Assembly: GCF_015767245.1 (NCBI RefSeq)
Contig: NZ_JADOTV010000002.1
Location: 1 to 64,000 of the forward strand
Direction of reading: 5' to 3'
Length of the DNA: 64,000 bases
Source: Aureivirga sp. CE67
Lineage (GTDB): Bacteria > Bacteroidota > Bacteroidia > Flavobacteriales > Flavobacteriaceae
Shown: in pieces, positions 44,726 through 54,308 of the stretch
How the letters are laid out: each line of letters opens with the position of its first letter
How positions within the stretch are numbered: position 1 is the first letter of the stretch
The notes under the pieces: model-generated
Databases searched by the model: none
What the model saw: the letters and a program-made list of their open reading frames with translations, nothing else
What the model was told of the DNA's origin: nothing
Program-made: the position numbers and the translations under genes

Positions 44726-45010
44726 AGAGACAATATTTATTAGAATTTTTACGATTGTGATGTATAGAAATTTTAAATTTTGATTCTATTTTTTTGTTTA
44801 AAAAAGAATAACGAAGTTTAGAAAAAAATGAAAGATATATTTTTAAGTCGTTGATTTCATGTAGAAAAAACACAAAAAGTTTTGTCTTGGAAAAAAATCA
44901 AAATTTTAGTGTTTTTAAATTATGTTATATCTTTACCAGTTGATTAAGGAAAAATTAGTAAGAATCCAATCGTCATCAGAAGAATGACGTCTAAATATAT
45001 AAATTAAACT

Positions 45011-46834
45011 ATGGGTTGTAGTAGTTGCTCAACCAATTCGGGCGGAGTGCCTAAGGGATGTAAAAGCAATGGAAGTTGCGCTACAGGAAATTGTAGTAGC
45101 GAGAAGTTGCAAGTATTTGACTGGTTGTCGAATATGACATTACCTACAGGACAGAAGCCTTTTGATATTGTAGAGATTAGATTTAAAAACGGAAGAAAAG
45201 GTTTTTATAAAAATACATTGAAATCTCCTGTTACGATGGGAGATGTTTTAGCTGTAGAAGGAAATCCAGGATTTGATGTTGGAACGGTTTCTTTGGCTGG
45301 AGAGTTGGTACGTGTTCAAATGCGTAAAAAAAATGTTGCTATTGATGGAGAAGAAGTAAAAACGATTATTCGTAAAGCTTCGCAAAAAGATATTGATACA
45401 TGGCAATATGCGAGAGGAAGAGAGATTGAAACTCAAAGAAAAGGGCGAGAGATTATTGGGAAACTTGGTCTGAAAATGAAACTTTCGGATGTAGAGTTCC
45501 AAGGAGATGGGAACAAAGCTACTTTTTATTATACAGCGGATGATCGTGTAGATTTCCGTCAGTTGATTCGTGATTTTGCGAGTGAATTCAGTATTCGTAT
45601 TGAAATGAAACAAGTTGGTCTTCGTCAAGAAGCTGCTCGTTTGGGAGGAATCGGATCTTGTGGTAGAGAACTTTGTTGTTCTACATGGATGACTGATTTT
45701 AGAAAAGTAAATACGGCAGCTGCGAGATACCAACAACTTTCTCTGAATCCGCAAAAATTAGCAGGACAGTGTGGAAAGCTAAAATGTTGTTTGAATTATG
45801 AATTAGATTCTTACCTGGATGCTTTAGGAGATTTTCCGAAACAAGATGTTGTTTTAAATACTGAAAGAGGAGAAGCTGTTTTTATCAAAATGGATATTTT
45901 CAAAAAGTTACTTTGGTATACTTATAAAGAAGATAGATCAAAATGGTATAAATTAGAGTTGGATCAGGTAAAAGAAATCATTGAATTAAATGAAGAAGGA
46001 GAGCCAGGTTTAGCTTTAGATGAGTATGAGGAAAAAGGAGTAGAAGAATTAGAAAAAGTAGATTTTGAAAAAGTTGTAGGACAAGACAGCTTGACAAGAT
46101 TTGATGCTCCAAAGAAAAGAAGACGTAAAAAGCCTTCTAGAAATAGGAAAAAACCAGCTTCGAACAATAACCAGCGTACGAATGGTAATTCTGAACAAAA
46201 TTCTAAGAAAGAAACTTCTGGAAATAATAACAACAGAAAGAATGGAAATCAGAATAGAAATCAGAATAGAAAGACGGAAGCTAAATCTGAAAATGGAAAT
46301 AAACCTGTAAATAAACAAAATGGTTCTGGAAATAGAAACAGAAAGAATCAGCAAAATGGTGGTGCTAAAAAGCAAAATGATGCGAACAAGCAACATAACA
46401 AAAATGGAGCTGAAAACAAGGTTGTAAAGAAAAATCCAAATCAGAAAAACCCGAACCAGAAAAATCCAAATCAAAAGAATCCGAACCAGAAAAATGCGAA
46501 TCCGAAAAATAACCAACAGCAAAAGCAACAGGTAAATAAAAATTCGCAAAACAAGAATACACAAAATAAGGAAAGAAACGAGAAGCAAAAGCCAAACCCG
46601 AAACAAGCAAAGGCTAAAAATCCTTCGAGTAACAATCCTAAAGGTCCAGCAAATAATAGGAATAATAAGAAACCTATTCCTAAAAATACAAAGCAGAAGC
46701 CAAATCCGAATCCAAATTCTAAAGTAGAAAATGGAAATCATAAAGGAAATTCGGCTGCGAAGAAAAGACCAAATAGAAATAATAATAAACGAAGAAAACC
46801 GAATACTCCAAAAGATACCAATAAAGATGCGTAA
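45011..46834 (+). CDS. ricT: PSP1-domain protein RicT (YaaT) with a long basic low-complexity tail
   Basis: A 607-residue protein. Residues 1-30 carry eight Cys (MGCSSCSTNSGGVPKGCKSN). The PSP1/YaaT core (about 30-345) holds the conserved GSCGRELCCSTWMTDF and AGQCGKLKCCLNYELDS segments of Fe-S-binding RicT, known in Bacillus as part of the RicAFT complex controlling RNA processing and sporulation. Residues ~365-607 are a disordered Asn/Lys/Gln-rich tail with five tandem NPNQK-like pentads (475-499). The core is normal; the tail is unusually long. The last codons overlap gldH by 8 bases. Confidence 0.9.
   Translation: MGCSSCSTNSGGVPKGCKSNGSCATGNCSSEKLQVFDWLSNMTLPTGQKPFDIVEIRFKNGRKGFYKNTLKSPVTMGDVLAVEGNPGFDVGTVSLAGELVRVQMRKKNVAIDGEEVKTIIRKASQKDIDTWQYARGREIETQRKGREIIGKLGLKMKLSDVEFQGDGNKATFYYTADDRVDFRQLIRDFASEFSIRIEMKQVGLRQEAARLGGIGSCGRELCCSTWMTDFRKVNTAAARYQQLSLNPQKLAGQCGKLKCCLNYELDSYLDALGDFPKQDVVLNTERGEAVFIKMDIFKKLLWYTYKEDRSKWYKLELDQVKEIIELNEEGEPGLALDEYEEKGVEELEKVDFEKVVGQDSLTRFDAPKKRRRKKPSRNRKKPASNNNQRTNGNSEQNSKKETSGNNNNRKNGNQNRNQNRKTEAKSENGNKPVNKQNGSGNRNRKNQQNGGAKKQNDANKQHNKNGAENKVVKKNPNQKNPNQKNPNQKNPNQKNANPKNNQQQKQQVNKNSQNKNTQNKERNEKQKPNPKQAKAKNPSSNNPKGPANNRNNKKPIPKNTKQKPNPNPNSKVENGNHKGNSAAKKRPNRNNNKRRKPNTPKDTNKDA
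46433..46507 (+). repeat. Five tandem 15-bp coding repeats
   Basis: Five imperfect copies of a 15-base unit encoding N(P/A)NQK/NPK pentads in the tail of RicT. Third-position changes (CCA/CCG, AAA/AAG) show the copies have drifted while the residues stayed, so the repeat is maintained at protein level. Confidence 0.85.
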
Positions 46835-47312
46835 AATAGTAATGATTTTAATCACAGGTTTTTCACTAATAGCCTGTGATTCGAATAGAGTTTTTGATAA
46901 ATATCAAACAATTCCAAATAATGAATGGGAATCAGAAAATATTATTGAATTCGAAGTACCGGTTACGGATACTATTTCAAGAAATAATGTTTTTATTAAT
47001 TTGAGGAATAATAAAGATTATAAATTCAATAACTTGTTCTTAATTACGCAGATGGAGTTTCCTAATGGTATGAAACTTGTAGACACGCTCGAATATCGAA
47101 TGACAACAAGTGACGGACATTGGTTAGGAAAAGGAAGTTCGGATACGAAGGAGAATATTTTATTCTATAAAGAAGGTAAACAATTCCCTGAGCAAGGAAC
47201 GTATAAGTTTTCAGTACAGCAAGCAATGCGAGAAAGCTCTGATGTTGAAGGAAAAGATCCTTTAGAAGGTGTTTCAGATGTAGGAATTCGTATAGAAAAG
47301 ATTAGAAATTAA
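46827..47312 (+). CDS. gldH: Gliding motility lipoprotein GldH
   Basis: A 161-residue lipoprotein. The start at 46827 gives MRKIVMILITGFSLIAC with a lipobox (LIAC). An upstream in-frame extension exists, but it lies inside ricT and has no signal. The mature protein (DSNRVFDKYQTIPNNEW, LRNNKDYKFNNLFLI, GKGSSDTKENILFYK) fits GldH, required for gliding with the GldA-N proteins in Flavobacterium. The ATG overlaps the end of ricT (8 bases), so the two are translationally coupled, and pbp1A follows after 22 bases, as is common in this class. Confidence 0.9.
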   Translation: MRKIVMILITGFSLIACDSNRVFDKYQTIPNNEWESENIIEFEVPVTDTISRNNVFINLRNNKDYKFNNLFLITQMEFPNGMKLVDTLEYRMTTSDGHWLGKGSSDTKENILFYKEGKQFPEQGTYKFSVQQAMRESSDVEGKDPLEGVSDVGIRIEKIRN

Positions 47313-47334
47313 TTATTATAATACACTTAAAAAA

Positions 47335-49650
47335 ATGACAGAACAAGTAAAAAGTTCGCCAAACAAATTTAAAAAATACGTTATTTGGTTTTGGGCAATA
47401 GTAGCCAGTGGTATTTTTTCAGTTGTTTTAATTTTTGTATTAACATCTAATGGAGCTTTTGGAGAACTTCCAACATTCAAGTCGATTGAAAACCCTGATC
47501 GTAATTATGCAACAGAGATTATTTCTGCAGATGGTAAAATTCTAGGAACATACTTTAAAGAAAATAGAACTCCAGTTACTTTTAAAGAATTACCAGAAAA
47601 TATAGTAGAGGCTTTGGTTGCGACTGAAGATGAAAGGTATTATGAGCACTCTGGAATTGATGCTTATGGAACGGTAAGAGCAATTACTAAATTTGGTAAA
47701 GGTGGAGGAGCAAGTACTATTTCGCAACAGCTTGCAAAGGGTTTATTTACTAAGAAGAGATCTTTAAGTACAATCGGAAGAATTAAGCAAAAATTAAAAG
47801 AGTGGGTTATTGCTGTTCGTTTAGAAAGACAATACACAAAGAATGAAATCATTACAATGTATTTGAATAATTATGATTTTAATAATTTGGCTGTTGGTAT
47901 TAATTCTGCTTCTAGGATTTATTTTGGAAAAGAACCAAAAGATTTAAATGTTGAGGAATCAGCAATGTTTGTTGGAATGTTAAAAAATTCAACTTTATTT
48001 AATCCAACAAAAGAAAGAAGAAAAGATACTGTTTTACACAGAAGAAATGTTGTGTTAAAACAGATGGCGAAAGCAAATTACATCACTGAAAAAGAAAAAG
48101 ATTCTCTACAAAAATTACCTTTAGGTTTAAATTTACAAAGAGAAGACCATAGTGATGGATATGCAACTTATTTTAGAGAGCATCTTCGTGCTTTCATGAA
48201 AGATTGGACTGCAAATAATCTTAAAGAAGATGGTGAAGAATATGATATATATAAAGATGGTTTAAAGATTTATGTGACGATTGATTCTAGAATGCAAAAG
48301 CATGCTGAGGAAGCAATGGAACAACACATGGCTAATCTTCAAAAATCATTTTTTAAAGAGCAAAAAAGAAATAAAAATGCACCATTCTATGGGATGTCTA
48401 AGAAGAAAGTAGATAAATATTTACTTAAGAAAATTCGATATACAGGTAGATGGGAAAGAATGAAAAAGAATGGTAAAACAAAGGAAGAAATTATAGCTTC
48501 TTTTAACACAGAAAGACCAATGAAAGTGTTTTCTTGGAATGGTGTAAAAGACACTGTAATGACTCCTTTAGATTCTGTTCGTTATTATAAGCATTTTCTA
48601 CGTGCAGGATTAATGTCTACGGAACCACAAACAGGACATATTAAAGCTTGGGTTGGTGGAATTAATTATAAATATTTTAAATTCGATAACGTAAAAAGTA
48701 AAGGAGGAAGACAAGTAGGTTCAACTTTTAAGCCTTTTGTTTATGCTTCAGCAATTAATCAATTACAATATTCTCCTTGTAAAGAATTTACAAATGTTCC
48801 TTATACAATTCCAAAAGAAAAATATGGAATGGCTGATGATTGGACTCCAAAAAATTCAGATGGAAAATATGGAAACATTTTAACTTTAAAAGAAGCTTTA
48901 GCAGGTTCTGTAAATACGATTACAGCGAGATTAATTGATGAGGTAGGACCTGAAACGGTAGTACGTTTAGCAAATGATTTAGGTATTTCTAAAGAAATTC
49001 AACCAAATCCATCTATTGCTTTAGGAGCCGTAGAATTAAACTTATACGATATGGTCGGAGCGTATTCTACTTTAGCAAATAAAGGATTACGTATTGATCA
49101 AATGATTGTTACAAGAATTGAGGATAAAAACGGAACTGTTTTAGAAGATTTTATGCCAAAAACACATGAAATTTTAAGTGAAGAATCGTCTTATGTTGTT
49201 TTAGATTTATTAAAAGGTGTAACAGAATCAGGATCGGGAATAAGATTAAGAACAAAATATGGAAAATATCCAGATAATGTAGTTACAGGTTATCCATATG
49301 AATTTAAGAATCCAATTGCTGGTAAGACAGGAACAACACAAAATCAATCAGATGGTTGGTTTATGGGAGTTGTACCAAATCTTACAACAGGAGTTTGGGT
49401 TGGAGGAGATGAATATTCAATTCACTTTAGAGGAATAGCAAGAGGACAAGGAGCTTCTATGGCACTTCCTATTTGGGCTTTATATCATAAAGCTCTATAT
49501 GCAGATCCTGAATTGAATATTAGTCAAGAAGATTTTGAAAAACCAGAAGAATTATCAATTGAAATAGACTGTGGAAAGAAGGATGATGTTGAGGAAGTCG
49601 AAGAGGATTCTTATGAAGAAGAAGATGATGATATCTTAAATGACAACTAA
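47335..49650 (+). CDS. Penicillin-binding protein 1A (bifunctional transglycosylase/transpeptidase)
   Basis: A 771-residue class A PBP. Membrane anchor near residues 14-36, glycosyltransferase family 51 with EDERYYEHSGIDAYGT (catalytic Glu) and GGASTISQQLAKGLF, transpeptidase with the active serine in STFKPFVYA (SxxK), SVN and KTGTTQ. An acidic tail (DVEEVEEDSYEEEDDD) ends the protein. It makes and cross-links glycan strands at the outer face of the inner membrane. It follows gldH closely, in an operon ricT-gldH-pbp1A. Confidence 0.94.
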   Translation: MTEQVKSSPNKFKKYVIWFWAIVASGIFSVVLIFVLTSNGAFGELPTFKSIENPDRNYATEIISADGKILGTYFKENRTPVTFKELPENIVEALVATEDERYYEHSGIDAYGTVRAITKFGKGGGASTISQQLAKGLFTKKRSLSTIGRIKQKLKEWVIAVRLERQYTKNEIITMYLNNYDFNNLAVGINSASRIYFGKEPKDLNVEESAMFVGMLKNSTLFNPTKERRKDTVLHRRNVVLKQMAKANYITEKEKDSLQKLPLGLNLQREDHSDGYATYFREHLRAFMKDWTANNLKEDGEEYDIYKDGLKIYVTIDSRMQKHAEEAMEQHMANLQKSFFKEQKRNKNAPFYGMSKKKVDKYLLKKIRYTGRWERMKKNGKTKEEIIASFNTERPMKVFSWNGVKDTVMTPLDSVRYYKHFLRAGLMSTEPQTGHIKAWVGGINYKYFKFDNVKSKGGRQVGSTFKPFVYASAINQLQYSPCKEFTNVPYTIPKEKYGMADDWTPKNSDGKYGNILTLKEALAGSVNTITARLIDEVGPETVVRLANDLGISKEIQPNPSIALGAVELNLYDMVGAYSTLANKGLRIDQMIVTRIEDKNGTVLEDFMPKTHEILSEESSYVVLDLLKGVTESGSGIRLRTKYGKYPDNVVTGYPYEFKNPIAGKTGTTQNQSDGWFMGVVPNLTTGVWVGGDEYSIHFRGIARGQGASMALPIWALYHKALYADPELNISQEDFEKPEELSIEIDCGKKDDVEEVEEDSYEEEDDDILNDN

Positions 49651-49675
49651 ATTGACTTTCAAAACTAAAATATAA

Positions 49676-50377
49676 ATGATAAATAAAGTAGTAAACAACG
49701 TTCAGGAAGCTCTTGAAGGTGTGGAAGACGGAATGACTTTCATGCTTGGAGGTTTTGGACTTTGCGGGATACCAGAAAATAGTATTACGGAATTAGTTCG
49801 TAAAAAGGTAAAAGATTTGACTTGTATTTCAAATAATGCTGGTGTAGATGATTTCGGGTTAGGATTATTATTACACCAACGTCAAATCAAAAAGATGGTT
49901 TCTTCTTATGTAGGAGAGAATGACGAGTTTGAGCGTCAGATGCTTTCAGGAGAATTGGAAGTAGAATTAATTCCTCAAGGAACTTTAGCAGAAAGATGTA
50001 GAGCTGCAGGAGCTGGAATTCCAGCATTTTATACGCCAGCAGGATACGGAACAGAAGTAGCTGAAGGGAAAGAAACTAGAGAGTTTGATGGAAAAATGTA
50101 CGTTTTAGAAAAAGCTTTTAAACCAGATTTTGCATTTGTAAAAGCTTGGAAAGGTGATACGGCAGGAAACCTAATTTTCAAAGGAACAGCGAGAAACTTT
50201 AATCCAATGATGGCAATGGCAGGTAAAATTACTGTTGCAGAAGTAGAAGAATTAGTACCAGCTGGAGAATTAGATCCTAATGAAATTCATACACCAGGAA
50301 TTTTCGTGCAGAGAATTTTTGAAGGAAAAGATTATGAAAAACGTATCGAACAACGTACAGTTCGTCCAAAAAACTAA
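49676..50377 (+). CDS. scoA: CoA transferase subunit A
   Basis: A 233-residue alpha subunit of the 3-oxoacid CoA-transferase family (for example succinyl-CoA:3-ketoacid CoA-transferase). The family pattern is [15 protein letters not shown] (about 25-39) with [19 protein letters not shown] (about 103-121). The gene precedes subunit B by 5 bases; together they transfer CoA from succinyl-CoA to acetoacetate, allowing ketone-body or branched-chain acid use. The substrate cannot be fixed from sequence alone. Confidence 0.93.
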   Translation: MINKVVNNVQEALEGVEDGMTFMLGGFGLCGIPENSITELVRKKVKDLTCISNNAGVDDFGLGLLLHQRQIKKMVSSYVGENDEFERQMLSGELEVELIPQGTLAERCRAAGAGIPAFYTPAGYGTEVAEGKETREFDGKMYVLEKAFKPDFAFVKAWKGDTAGNLIFKGTARNFNPMMAMAGKITVAEVEELVPAGELDPNEIHTPGIFVQRIFEGKDYEKRIEQRTVRPKN

Positions 50378-50382
50378 AAAAT

Positions 50383-51042
50383 ATGGCTTTAGATAAAATA
50401 GGAATTGCAAAAAGAATTGCACAAGAGTTAAACGATGGTTGGTACGTAAACTTAGGAATTGGAATACCGACATTAGTTGCAAACTATGTTCCTGCAGGAA
50501 TTCAAGTAGAATTTCAGAGTGAAAATGGAATTTTAGGAATGGGACCTTTCCCATTTGATGGAGAAGAAGATGCTGATTTAATTAATGCTGGAAAACAAAC
50601 AGTAACATTATTAGATGGAGCTTCTCTTTTTGATTCTGCTATGAGTTTTGCTATGATTCGTGGACAACATGTACAATTAACTGTACTTGGAGCAATGGAA
50701 GTTGCTGAAAACGGAGATATCGCAAACTGGAAAATTCCTGGAAAAATGGTGAAAGGAATGGGAGGAGCAATGGATTTAGTTGCTTCTGCAGAAAATATCA
50801 TCGTTGCAATGATGCACACAAACAAAAAAGGAGAATCTAAAATCTTAAAAAGATGTTCTCTTCCTCTTACAGGAGTTGGGTGTGTGAAGAAAATTGTAAC
50901 AAACTTAGCAGTTTTAGAAGTTACTCCAGAAGGGTTTAAATTAATAGAAAGAGCTCCAGGAGTTTCTGTAGAAGAAATTCAAAATGCAACAGAAGGAACA
51001 TTAATCGTGGATGGAGAGATTCCAGAAATGAAGATTGACTAA
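50383..51042 (+). CDS. scoB: CoA transferase subunit B
   Basis: A 219-residue beta subunit. The catalytic glutamate lies in SENGILGMGPFPF (about 47-59), after NLGIGIPTLVANYVP; RCSLPLTGVGCVKKIVTNLAV and the C-terminal half complete the family. The gap to subunit A is 5 bases, so the two are translated together. Confidence 0.94.
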   Translation: MALDKIGIAKRIAQELNDGWYVNLGIGIPTLVANYVPAGIQVEFQSENGILGMGPFPFDGEEDADLINAGKQTVTLLDGASLFDSAMSFAMIRGQHVQLTVLGAMEVAENGDIANWKIPGKMVKGMGGAMDLVASAENIIVAMMHTNKKGESKILKRCSLPLTGVGCVKKIVTNLAVLEVTPEGFKLIERAPGVSVEEIQNATEGTLIVDGEIPEMKID

Positions 51043-51053
51043 AAAAATATTTG

Positions 51054-51818
51054 ATGAAGATAATTTCCTATAATGTAAACGGAATTAGAGCTGCATTAAA
51101 AAAAGGGTTTATGGACTGGTTACAGTCTGCAAACCCTGATGTTATTTGTATTCAAGAGACAAAAGCTCAAAAAGAACAATTAGATACTACAATTTTTGAA
51201 GAAGCTGGATATCCTTATCACTACTGGTTTTCGGCACAAAAAAAAGGTTATAGCAGTGTTGCTATCTTATCGAAACATAAACCAAATCATGTAGAATACG
51301 GAACAGGAATAGAATATATGGATTTTGAAGGTAGAAATCTTCGAATCGATTTTGATAACTATTCTATCATGAGTTTATACCTTCCTTCTGGAACAAATAC
51401 GGACAGATTGGAGCTTAAACTTAAATACATGGCAGATTTTCAAGAATATGTAAATGATTTGAAAAAAGAAATTCCGAATCTGATCATTTGTGGAGATTAT
51501 AATATTTGTCATGAAGAAATAGATATTCACAATCCGAAGCAAAATGCTAAAAACTCAGGGTTTTTACCTGTAGAAAGAGAATGGATTGGAGAATTTATCA
51601 ATCAAGGTTTTATAGATAGTTTCCGCTATTTTAATAAAGAACCTCATAATTATAGCTGGTGGAGTTATAGAGCTAATGCACGTGCGAACAATAAAGGATG
51701 GAGAATTGATTATAATATGGTAAGTGAGCCATTGAAAGATCAAATGCAGAGAGCTTACATACTACCAGAAGCTAAGCATTCTGACCATTGCCCTATCGTG
51801 GTTGAAATGAAATCGTAA
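51054..51818 (+). CDS. xth: Exodeoxyribonuclease III (AP endonuclease family)
   Basis: A 254-residue ExoIII/APE-type enzyme that nicks abasic sites in base-excision repair. The catalytic residues lie in NPDVICIQETKAQ (Glu), CGDYNICHEEIDIHNPK (Asp/Asn) and AKHSDHCPIVVEM (Asp-His). The ATG at 51054 is preferred over a TTG one codon earlier. It is 11 bases after scoB and on the same strand, so it may share that transcript. Confidence 0.95.
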   Translation: MKIISYNVNGIRAALKKGFMDWLQSANPDVICIQETKAQKEQLDTTIFEEAGYPYHYWFSAQKKGYSSVAILSKHKPNHVEYGTGIEYMDFEGRNLRIDFDNYSIMSLYLPSGTNTDRLELKLKYMADFQEYVNDLKKEIPNLIICGDYNICHEEIDIHNPKQNAKNSGFLPVEREWIGEFINQGFIDSFRYFNKEPHNYSWWSYRANARANNKGWRIDYNMVSEPLKDQMQRAYILPEAKHSDHCPIVVEMKS

Positions 51819-51842
51819 CTAACCAAAAATTAATATTTAACA

Positions 51843-52796
51843 ATGATTAAAAAACTAATAATCGGTACTCTAGTTCTAGGTTTAACAACATCTTGTGTTT
51901 CTAAAAAAGTTTATTCTGATTTAGAGAAAAAATACAACAACTTAGCAGCATCTAAGCGTAAGATGTCCAAAGAAAAAAAGGATTTGGAAGCTGAAAAAGC
52001 AAGGTTGAACAAAGAATTAAACGATTTAAAAGGTAAACACGGAGATTTAGCTAGTGCAAAAGACAATTTACAAAGTGAATATGATGCATTAAAATCTCAG
52101 TTTGATAAACTTCAAGAAGATTACGATTTATTAGAGGCAAAAAGTTCTTCTACAATCAAGAAGAATTTAGCAAGAAACAAAGATCTTTTAGCACAATTAG
52201 AAGCAAAAGAAAATGCTTTAGCTGAAGAAAATGCTCGTTTGAGTAAACTTCAAGAAGAATTAGCACAAAGATCTGCAAGAGTAGATGAGTTAGAAAAATT
52301 AATGGCAGCTAATGAGGCGAAAATGTTAGCTCTAAAAAGTGCCGTTTCTAATGCATTAAAAGCTTTTGAAGGAAAAGGTTTGACGGTAGAACATAAAAAT
52401 GGTAAGGTTTATGTATCTATGGAAAACAAACTTTTATTTAACTCAGGAAGTTGGGCTGTTGGATCAGAAGGAAAGAAAGCAATTAAAACATTAGCATCTG
52501 TTTTAAGTGAAAATACAGATATCAATGTTTTGATTGAAGGACACACAGATAATGTACCTTTTGCAAAACGTGGAGCAATTTTAGATAACTGGGATTTGTC
52601 AACGAAGAGAGCAACCGCAATCGTTCGTGTATTACAAGGAAATGGAGTTGGACCTGAGCAGATTTCTGCCGCAGGAAGAAGTGAATATGTACCTATTGAA
52701 ACAAATAAAACAAAAATAGGTAAAGCAAAGAACCGTAGAATCGAAATCATCTTGGAACCTAATTTAGATGAAATTTCGAAGCTACTAAATGAGTAA
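51843..52796 (+). CDS. OmpA family lipoprotein with long coiled coil
   Basis: A 317-residue envelope protein. The lipoprotein signal MIKKLIIGTLVLGLTTSC is followed by a coiled coil (about 25-170, heptads rich in Leu/Glu/Lys) and an OmpA-like domain (about 190-310) with the peptidoglycan-binding GHTDNVPF and NRRIEIIL segments. It should be a cell-wall tether in the periplasm. It is 5 bases ahead of a lytic transglycosylase gene. Confidence 0.9.
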   Translation: MIKKLIIGTLVLGLTTSCVSKKVYSDLEKKYNNLAASKRKMSKEKKDLEAEKARLNKELNDLKGKHGDLASAKDNLQSEYDALKSQFDKLQEDYDLLEAKSSSTIKKNLARNKDLLAQLEAKENALAEENARLSKLQEELAQRSARVDELEKLMAANEAKMLALKSAVSNALKAFEGKGLTVEHKNGKVYVSMENKLLFNSGSWAVGSEGKKAIKTLASVLSENTDINVLIEGHTDNVPFAKRGAILDNWDLSTKRATAIVRVLQGNGVGPEQISAAGRSEYVPIETNKTKIGKAKNRRIEIILEPNLDEISKLLNE

Positions 52797-52801
52797 ATTT
52801 T

Positions 52802-54148
52802 ATGAGAAGACTAATTGTCACATTATTATTTTTAGGTACAATTTCAATTTATGCACAAAAAGATTCTACGAATGTAGTTTCTAAAAGTTCAGATCAAATA
52901 TTAGATTCTGTATCGGTTTCAAAAGATAGTTTAGCATTAGCCAAAAATGATTCTATTCAAAATGCAATTTTAAGAAAAGAAGGTTTTAAAACTGCAGCAC
53001 AAATAGATAGTTTATGGTTGGTAGAAATGTATAAATCGTCTTTATATGATACCGTTCCTTTTTTGATAAAGGATACAGAGATGATGCAATTTGAAGAAAA
53101 ATTATTGACAAAAGAAGTTTTAAAAGAACGTTTGGCACATTTGAATAGTCAAACACCTTTTAAGATTGAATACAATCCGATTTTGGAAAATTTGATCAAT
53201 AATTACTTAAAAAGAAGAAAAAGATCATTATCTAAAGTAATGGAAAGAGCACAATATTACTTTCCAATGTTCGAAGAACACTTAGATAAATATGATTTGC
53301 CTTTAGAGATAAAATATTTAGCAATTGTAGAATCTGCATTGCAACCAAGAATTAAATCTTGGGCTGGAGCTAAAGGTCTGTGGCAATTTATGTATCAAAC
53401 AGGAAAACAATATGACCTGAAAGTGAGTTCTTATGTGGATGAGCGTTCAGATCCGATTAGAGCAACGGAAGCTGCTTGTCAATATTTAGAAGATTTGTAT
53501 AAAATTTTTGGGGAATGGGATTTAGCTTTAGCAGCTTATAATTCTGGACCTGGAAATGTGACAAAAGCGATTCGTCGTTCTGGAGGTCATAGAAATTATT
53601 GGAATATTCGTAATTATTTACCAAGAGAAACTGCCGGATATGTTCCTGCTTTTTATGCAACACTTTATTTATTTGAATATAAAGAGGAGCATGATTTATT
53701 TGCAGCTTCAAACAAAGTAGCATTTTTTGAAACAGATACTGTTCAGGTGAAAAGATTTATTTCTTTTGAACAAATCGAGAAAAAAGTAGATGTGGATATT
53801 GATTTGATTCGTTATTTGAATCCGCAATATCGATTAGAAATTATTCCTTATGTAAAAGATAAAGAATATGTTTTGACTTTACCAAAAGATGCAATTGCAA
53901 GATTTGTTGAAAATGAAGCAGAGATTTATGCTTATATAGATGCAGAAGAAGCGAAACAAGAAAAACCATTACCAAAATATACGGAAATGGGGAATCGAAT
54001 TCGCTATAAAGTGAAATCTGGGGATTATTTAGGTAAGATTGCGAAAAAATACCGAGTTTCTGTTCGGAAAATTAAACAATGGAATAATTTAAGATCAAAT
54101 AATTTGAGGATCGGTCAACGTTTGACGATTTATCCGAGAAATTATTAA
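52802..54148 (+). CDS. LysM-containing lytic transglycosylase (MltD-like)
   Basis: A 448-residue envelope hydrolase. Signal peptide ending YAQ, a Ser/Asp-rich linker, an SLT domain with the catalytic Glu in AIVESALQPRIKSWAGAK (about 175-195) and GLWQFM, then AAYNSGPGNV, and a C-terminal LysM domain (about 400-445, YKVKSGDYLGKIAKKY). It cleaves glycan strands at MurNAc-GlcNAc bonds. It is co-transcribed with the OmpA-type tether. Confidence 0.93.
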   Translation: MRRLIVTLLFLGTISIYAQKDSTNVVSKSSDQILDSVSVSKDSLALAKNDSIQNAILRKEGFKTAAQIDSLWLVEMYKSSLYDTVPFLIKDTEMMQFEEKLLTKEVLKERLAHLNSQTPFKIEYNPILENLINNYLKRRKRSLSKVMERAQYYFPMFEEHLDKYDLPLEIKYLAIVESALQPRIKSWAGAKGLWQFMYQTGKQYDLKVSSYVDERSDPIRATEAACQYLEDLYKIFGEWDLALAAYNSGPGNVTKAIRRSGGHRNYWNIRNYLPRETAGYVPAFYATLYLFEYKEEHDLFAASNKVAFFETDTVQVKRFISFEQIEKKVDVDIDLIRYLNPQYRLEIIPYVKDKEYVLTLPKDAIARFVENEAEIYAYIDAEEAKQEKPLPKYTEMGNRIRYKVKSGDYLGKIAKKYRVSVRKIKQWNNLRSNNLRIGQRLTIYPRNY

Positions 54149-54158
54149 GAATAAAATT

Positions 54159-54196
54159 TAAAAGTCTGATTTATATTATAAAATCAGGCTTTTTTA
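54159..54196 (+). terminator. Terminator after the lytic transglycosylase
   Basis: AAAGTCTGATTT (54161-54172) and AAATCAGGCTTT (54181-54192) pair with one G-T, followed by a T run. Confidence 0.85.
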
Positions 54197-54212
54197 TTTA
54201 TAAAAAATTGAC

Positions 54213-54240
54213 TTGAAAACTCCTGTTCTGAATAAATTTG
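54213..54240 (+). promoter_or_regulatory. Consensus promoter of the SprE/PorW-like gene
   Basis: TTG (54213-54215), 17 bases, then TAAATTTG (54233-54240): the full consensus. Transcription should start near 54244, about 65 bases before the TTG start codon. Confidence 0.65.
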
Positions 54241-54308
54241 TATTTTTACCATCCTTTAACAATATTCTAACAAGAATGAAGTTAAGAAATTAGGTAAATA
54301 CAATTATT

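Noticed and set aside
45248-45754. Minus-strand open frame of 168 codons inside ricT
   Set aside because: Complementary to the conserved RicT core, whose Cys motifs prove the plus-strand reading.
46433-46507. Regularly spaced 15-base repeats that could suggest a CRISPR-like array
   Set aside because: No spacers; units are directly adjacent, in frame and coding.
46049-46855. Long minus-strand open frame (268 codons) opposite the RicT tail
   Set aside because: It is the antisense of the Asn/Lys-rich repeats, giving an Ile/Phe/Arg-only composition; no start context or family signature.
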